Origin: JACCVL01 sp963704295
GTDB lineage: Bacteria > Actinomycetota > Actinomycetes > Propionibacteriales > Nocardioidaceae
Assembly (NCBI GenBank): GCA_963704295.1
Contig: OY969884.1
Span: 1,550,001-1,614,000, forward strand
Direction: 5' to 3'
DNA: 64,000 nt
Below, piece by piece: positions 60,165 to 64,000 of this stretch. The position numbers were made by a program, and so were the translations under genes. Position 1 is the first letter of the stretch; each line of letters starts with the position of its first letter. The notes under the pieces were generated by a model. That model made no database searches and was not told where the DNA came from. It saw nothing but the letters and a program-made list of their open reading frames with translations.

Positions 60165-60170
60165 CGGCTG

Positions 60171-61364
60171 GTGCGAGCTGACGTGTTGACCCGCGAGTAC
60201 CCCCCGGACGTCTACGGCGGCGCGGGGGTGCACGTCGCGGAGCTCGTCCGCGCGCTGCGCCGGTTGGACGATCTCGACGTCCGAGTGCACTGCTTCGGCG
60301 CCGGGCGCAACGAGCCCGGCACCACGGCGTATCCGGTGCCGGAGACGCTGCAGGCCGCCAACCCGGCGCTGCAGTCGCTCGGCGTGGACCTGTCAATGGT
60401 CGCCGGGTGCGCCGGCAGCCAGCTGCTGCACTCCCATACCTGGTACGTCGCGATGGCCGGGCACCTCGCCGGCCTGCTGCACGGAACCCCGCACGTGCTC
60501 ACGGCCCACAGCCTCGAGCCGCTGCGGCCGTGGAAGGCCGAACAGCTCGGCGGTGGCTACGCCGTCAGCGCCTGGGCGGAGCGCACCGCGGTCGAGGGGG
60601 CGGCTGCGGTCATCGGTGTCAGTCAGGCCATGCGCACGGACGTGCTGCGCAGCTATCCCGGCGTCGACCCGGACCGCGTGCACGTGGTGCACAACGGCAT
60701 CGACACCGACGAGTGGCGGCCGGTCCACGACCCGGACCGGGTCCGGGCGCTCGGCGTCGACCCGGACCGGCCGAGCGTCGTCTTCGTCGGACGCGTCACC
60801 CGGCAGAAGGGGCTGCCGCACCTGCTGCGGGCGGCGGCCGCGCTGCCGCCGGAGGTCCAGCTGGTCCTGTGCGCCGGCGCCCCGGACACCGCCGAGATAG
60901 GTGCCGAGGTAGACGCCCTGGTTGCGGACCTGCGGACGCAGCGGGACGGGCTGGTGTGGATCCCCAGCATGCTGCCCCGCGAGGACGTGGTGGCCCTGCT
61001 CACCGCGGCCACGGTCTTCTGCTGTCCGTCGGTGTACGAGCCGCTCGGCATCGTGAACCTTGAGGCGATGGCGTGTGAGACCGCGGTGGTGGCCACCGCC
61101 ACCGGTGGGATCCCCGAGGTCATCGTGCACGAGGAGACCGGGCTGTTGGTGGCTCTGGAGCAGGCGACGGACGGCTCCGGCTCGCCGCTGGACCCGAGCC
61201 GTTTCGAGGCCGACCTCGCCGCGGCCCTCAGCGCCGTCGTCACCGACCCGGATCGGGCCGCCGCGATGGGCCGGGCCGGCCGGGCCCGTGCGGAGCGCTC
61301 CTTCAGCTGGGACACCGTCGCCCGCCGCACCCATGACGTGTACGCAGCGGCGATCGGGGGGTGA
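60171..61364 (+). CDS. glgA: GT4-type glycogen synthase / maltose-1-phosphate synthase
   Basis: 397 residues. REYPPDVYGGAGVHVAELVR opens the GT-B fold; GRVTRQKGLPHLLRAA and the EX7E-type region PSVYEPLGIVNLEAMACE are the sugar-nucleotide site. This is the GT4 type of actinobacteria, whose mycobacterial homologue (GlgM) makes alpha-maltose-1-phosphate from ADP-glucose and glucose-1-phosphate. Divergent from glgC as in mycobacteria. Confidence 0.92.
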   Translation: MRADVLTREYPPDVYGGAGVHVAELVRALRRLDDLDVRVHCFGAGRNEPGTTAYPVPETLQAANPALQSLGVDLSMVAGCAGSQLLHSHTWYVAMAGHLAGLLHGTPHVLTAHSLEPLRPWKAEQLGGGYAVSAWAERTAVEGAAAVIGVSQAMRTDVLRSYPGVDPDRVHVVHNGIDTDEWRPVHDPDRVRALGVDPDRPSVVFVGRVTRQKGLPHLLRAAAALPPEVQLVLCAGAPDTAEIGAEVDALVADLRTQRDGLVWIPSMLPREDVVALLTAATVFCCPSVYEPLGIVNLEAMACETAVVATATGGIPEVIVHEETGLLVALEQATDGSGSPLDPSRFEADLAAALSAVVTDPDRAAAMGRAGRARAERSFSWDTVARRTHDVYAAAIGG

Positions 61365-61405
61365 CCCGGGCGCCTGGCCGCGCAGGAGAGGCCCGCAGGG
61401 TCACC
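61360..61405. terminator. Inverted repeat between glgA and the convergent pirin gene
   Basis: GGTGACCC (61360-61367) and GGGTCACC (61398-61405) are perfect 8-bp complements 30 nt apart. The arms contain the stop codons of the convergent glgA and pirin genes. Confidence 0.38.
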
Positions 61406-62408
61406 CGGTACGACCGCGCGGGCGCAGCGCCACCCTGGGCATCGGCGGCGCCAGCATCCGCGGCCCGGTGTCCGCCCGGACCGATCCGAAGACCTCCCGC
61501 GCGGTGTCCTCGTCGTTCCACGCCTTGCGGGCCAGCTCGATGTCGGACTGGCTGCGGCCGATGAAGTTCCACCACATCACCAGCCGCTCCTCGAACGGTT
61601 GACCCCCCAGCAGCAGCACGCGGGCTCCGCTCGTCCGGTTAGCCGTCAGCGTGACCTCGGCGCGACCCTCGCCGAGGTAGGCCAGCACGCCGGGTGCCAC
61701 CCCGCCGGCTGCCGCCGAGGCGCCGCGAACACGTACCCCCCCGGTGGCGACGACAAGAGCGTGCTCGTGGGTCGGGTCGAGCGGCAGCGTGACGCTGACC
61801 CCCCGGTCGAGATCGAGGTCGGCCCCCACGATCGGGGAGAACGTCGCCGCGGGGGAGCGGACCCCGCCGAGCTCCCCGAACATGACGCGCACCCGGGCCC
61901 CCGCCGTCGGTGTGAGCACCGGAAGGTCTCGGTGCAGCTCGAACGCGGGGGCCACGTCCCGTGCGCCGTCTGGCAGTGCCACCCACAGCTGCACCCCGTG
62001 CAGGCGCGCCGCCCGACGGCGCGGGGAGCGCTCGGAGTGGGCGATGCCGCGGCCGGCCGTCATCAGACCCAGGACGTCCGGCTGCAGCAGGGCGTCGCTG
62101 CCCAAGGTGTCCCGGTGCCGGACGTCACCCTCAAACAGCCAGCTCACGGTCTGCAGACCCGTATGCGGGTGCGGGGCGACCTGCATGCCGGCGCTGTCGC
62201 GGACGTCGTCCGGACCGTAGTGGTCGACGAAGCACCAGGCCCCGACCGTGCGGCGCTCCCGCTGCGGCAGCAGCCGGGTGACCACGGTGTCGTTGGGCGC
62301 GGTCGACTCACCGTCCACGCCTGCGACCATGGGACGGTGCGGGCGGCGCGGGCTGAGCGGAACCACCCGGCCCGCCAGCAGGTCGAACACGGGACCGGAG
62401 CGTTCCAC
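61401..62408 (-). CDS. Pirin-family protein
   Basis: 335 residues, two cupin domains. VAPHPHTGLQTVSWLFEGDV and GIAHSERSP carry the metal ligands in the N-terminal domain, and EERLVMWWNFIGRS is the C-terminal pirin signature. A longer, distinct subfamily from the pirin at 37.2 kb. The GTG has TACCGT 7 nt upstream. Role unknown. Confidence 0.92.
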   Translation of the reverse strand: MERSGPVFDLLAGRVVPLSPRRPHRPMVAGVDGESTAPNDTVVTRLLPQRERRTVGAWCFVDHYGPDDVRDSAGMQVAPHPHTGLQTVSWLFEGDVRHRDTLGSDALLQPDVLGLMTAGRGIAHSERSPRRRAARLHGVQLWVALPDGARDVAPAFELHRDLPVLTPTAGARVRVMFGELGGVRSPAATFSPIVGADLDLDRGVSVTLPLDPTHEHALVVATGGVRVRGASAAAGGVAPGVLAYLGEGRAEVTLTANRTSGARVLLLGGQPFEERLVMWWNFIGRSQSDIELARKAWNDEDTAREVFGSVRADTGPRMLAPPMPRVALRPRGRTG

Positions 62409-62415
62409 CTCCGCA

Positions 62416-62421
62416 ACGGTA
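62416..62421 (-). promoter_or_regulatory. -10 element, leaderless promoter of the second pirin gene
   Basis: TACCGT on the minus strand, 7 nt before the GTG at 62408. Confidence 0.4.
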
Positions 62422-62461
62422 CGGGAGCAATCTCGGCCGCCGACAGGACCGAACCCTGGAT

Positions 62462-64000
62462 GTGAGCAGCTACCGGAAACGGACCCGACTGGCCGCCGCC
62501 GCCTCCGGTTTGCTCGCCGCGGCAGCGGGGGTGGCGTCTGCCTCCGTCGTGGCCGCCTTCCTCAGCGGCGTCCCCTCGCCCGTGCTGTCGGTCGGGAACG
62601 CCGCCATCGACCTGGCGCCGCCGGCGCTGAAGGACTTCGCGGTCGAGCAGTTCGGCACCGCGGACAAGCCCATCCTGCTGGGCGGGATCTTCACCGCCAT
62701 CGCTCTGGCGGCGGCCGCTGCCGGCATCGTCGGGTTGCGCCACCCGCGGTTGGCCCTGGCCATCACCGCCGGGCTCGGCCTGCTCGCGCTGCTGGCGGCG
62801 GCGACCGACCGGACCTCGCTGGCCGCGACGCCTGTGACGATCCTCCCGGCCGTGGTGGCCCTGGTTGTCAGCCTCGGCACGCTGTTCTGGTTGCTGTCCA
62901 CGCTGGCGCGCCGTCAGGGGGCCGAGTCCGCGCCGTGGGGGCAGCCGCACCCCGGTGACGACGTCGGTGCGGACTTCGACCGGCGCCGTTTCCTCGAGGC
63001 CGTCCTTGCCACCGGCGCGGTCGTCGTGATCGGCGGGGTGGGCGCCCGGATGTTCGGGCAGGCCGCCGCCATCGCCTCCCGCGCGAAGGTCGTGATCCCC
63101 GCGGTCTCGTCCGGCGCCGGGCCGATCCCGCCGGGAACCGCGCTGCCGGTCCGGGGGATCACGCCGTACCTCACCTCGAACGCCGACTTCTATCGCATCG
63201 ACACCGCCCTGACCCCGCCGGACGTGCCCGCGGACACCTGGTCGCTGCGGATCCACGGTGCGGTGGACCAAGAGCTCGAGCTGAGCTTCGCCGACCTGCT
63301 GGAGCGTCGACTGGTGGAGCGCAGGGTGACCCTGACCTGCGTGTCCAACCAGGTCGGCGGTGAGCTGGCTGGGAACGCCAGTTGGACCGGCGTGCTGCTC
63401 AAGGACCTGTTGGACGAGGTCGGCGTCCAGGCCGGCGCGGACGCCGTCTTGTCGACCAGCGCCGACGGGTTCACGGCCGGAACACCACTGTCCGCCCTGA
63501 CAGACGGCCGGGACGCGATGGTGGCCGTCGCGATGAACGGCGAGCCGCTGCCGATCGAGCACGGGTTCCCGGCCCGGATGGTGGTCCCCGGCCTGTACGG
63601 CTACGTGTCCGCGACCAAGTGGCTGACTGACATCGAGGTCGCCAGCTTCGCCGACTTCTCCGCCTACTGGACCGACCGCGGCTGGGCCGAGCAGGCTCCG
63701 ATCAAGGTGGCTTCCCGTATCGACGTTCCGGCGTCGTTCGCCACCTTGGCGGCGGGACCGGTCACGGTCGCCGGCGTGGCCTGGGCCCAGACGCGCGGCG
63801 TCGAGACGGTCGAGGTGCGCGTCGACGAGGGTCCTTGGGAGCAGGCTCGGCTGGCAGCCGCGGACGGGATCGACACCTGGCGGCAGTGGGTCTGGGAGTG
63901 GGACGCCGACACCGGAAGCCACACCGTCGAGGTGCGCGCGACCGACGGTGCCGGTGAGACCCAGACCGCCGAGCGCGTTCCTCCTCGCCCCGACGGCGCC
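62462..64000 (+). CDS. Molybdopterin-dependent oxidoreductase, sulfite-oxidase family, 5' part
   Basis: Open to the window end (513 codons read). Four N-terminal TMs (about 10-32, 73-92, 97-112, 125-147), then an RRRFLEAVLATGAVVVIGG segment (Tat-like or a fifth TM near 180-195), and an exported sulfite-oxidase-type Mo domain. VTLTCVSNQVGGE holds the Mo-coordinating Cys; GFPARMVVPGLYGY and KWLTDIEV are family motifs. A C-terminal Mo-co dimerisation domain begins about residue 415. The GTG at 62462 is the assumed start. Confidence 0.9.
   Translation, partial: MSSYRKRTRLAAAASGLLAAAAGVASASVVAAFLSGVPSPVLSVGNAAIDLAPPALKDFAVEQFGTADKPILLGGIFTAIALAAAAAGIVGLRHPRLALAITAGLGLLALLAAATDRTSLAATPVTILPAVVALVVSLGTLFWLLSTLARRQGAESAPWGQPHPGDDVGADFDRRRFLEAVLATGAVVVIGGVGARMFGQAAAIASRAKVVIPAVSSGAGPIPPGTALPVRGITPYLTSNADFYRIDTALTPPDVPADTWSLRIHGAVDQELELSFADLLERRLVERRVTLTCVSNQVGGELAGNASWTGVLLKDLLDEVGVQAGADAVLSTSADGFTAGTPLSALTDGRDAMVAVAMNGEPLPIEHGFPARMVVPGLYGYVSATKWLTDIEVASFADFSAYWTDRGWAEQAPIKVASRIDVPASFATLAAGPVTVAGVAWAQTRGVETVEVRVDEGPWEQARLAAADGIDTWRQWVWEWDADTGSHTVEVRATDGAGETQTAERVPPRPDGA

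Noticed and set aside
2..64000. Insertion sequences, prophage genes, tRNA or rRNA genes
   Set aside because: No transposase, integrase or phage-like product, and no tRNA cloverleaf or rRNA sequence, was recognised by eye.

Overview
The window is very GC-rich chromosomal DNA from an actinobacterium. Supporting evidence is the order bifunctional PBP - GT87-like membrane protein - rpsF - ssb - rpsR - rplI - dnaB, which matches the ponA1-to-dnaB neighbourhood of mycobacteria. GlgC/GlgM-type glycogen genes, a FemX-type peptidoglycan branch enzyme, and mycothiol-superfamily and F420/PNPOx-like proteins also fit. I cannot name a genus. I found no tRNA or rRNA gene, transposon, phage gene or CRISPR array.

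Layout. 1-6 kb: 3' end of a penicillin-binding protein, a multi-pass membrane protein, then on the minus strand endonuclease IV, FemX and an alanine-racemase-like protein. 6-13 kb: a MacB/LolD-type ABC exporter pair, then a minus-strand TlpA-like lipoprotein, a CcdA and a secreted duplicated beta-propeller. 13-19 kb: S6-SSB-S18-L9 operon, MATE exporter, a cluster of DnaA-box-like sites, and dnaB. 19-23 kb: MOSC, VOC, DHFR-like and DrrAB-type ABC genes. 23-25 kb: a compact TusA - DsrE - (TusA-radical SAM fusion) operon behind 22-bp tandem arrays. 25-32 kb: UspA, HAD, DUF445, an AlkB homologue under a LexA-like box, a small P-loop kinase and a large DEAD-box helicase. 32-36.5 kb: CsoR-CopZ-CopA copper operon with a CsoR-like operator and a divergent flavin disulfide reductase. 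37-40.6 kb: pirin and a CbiM/N/Q/O-type ECF transporter behind a Nur-like box, probably for nickel. 41-47 kb: a cobalamin riboswitch heading five overlapping genes. Two encode exported proteins resembling the alpha/alpha-barrel and beta halves of animal intrinsic factor/transcobalamin, and three encode a complete ECF transporter. 47-52 kb: L,D-transpeptidase, PNPOx-like protein and a polar amino-acid ABC transporter. 52-64 kb: alpha/beta hydrolase, CoA-transferase, thiolase with what looks like a deleted fadB stub, kelch lipoprotein, divergent glgC/glgA, a second pirin and the 5' part of a sulfite-oxidase-like molybdoenzyme.

Two patterns cut across the window. First, most first-in-operon genes have a -10 hexamer of the form (T/C)ANNNT placed 6-8 nt before the start codon, so most transcripts should be leaderless; I used this to choose starts. 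Second, intergenic spaces hold two families of clustered repeats: an exactly 22-bp-periodic family (three arrays) and a 40-43-bp family built on CACGATCCGCGACTT and its complement (two arrays plus a variant inverted pair).

The most promising systems are the split intrinsic-factor-like B12 uptake operon (about 41.0-47.1 kb) and the TusA/DsrE/radical-SAM sulfur-relay operon (about 23.4-25.2 kb). All functional statements rest on motif reading and remembered family knowledge; no search was run.
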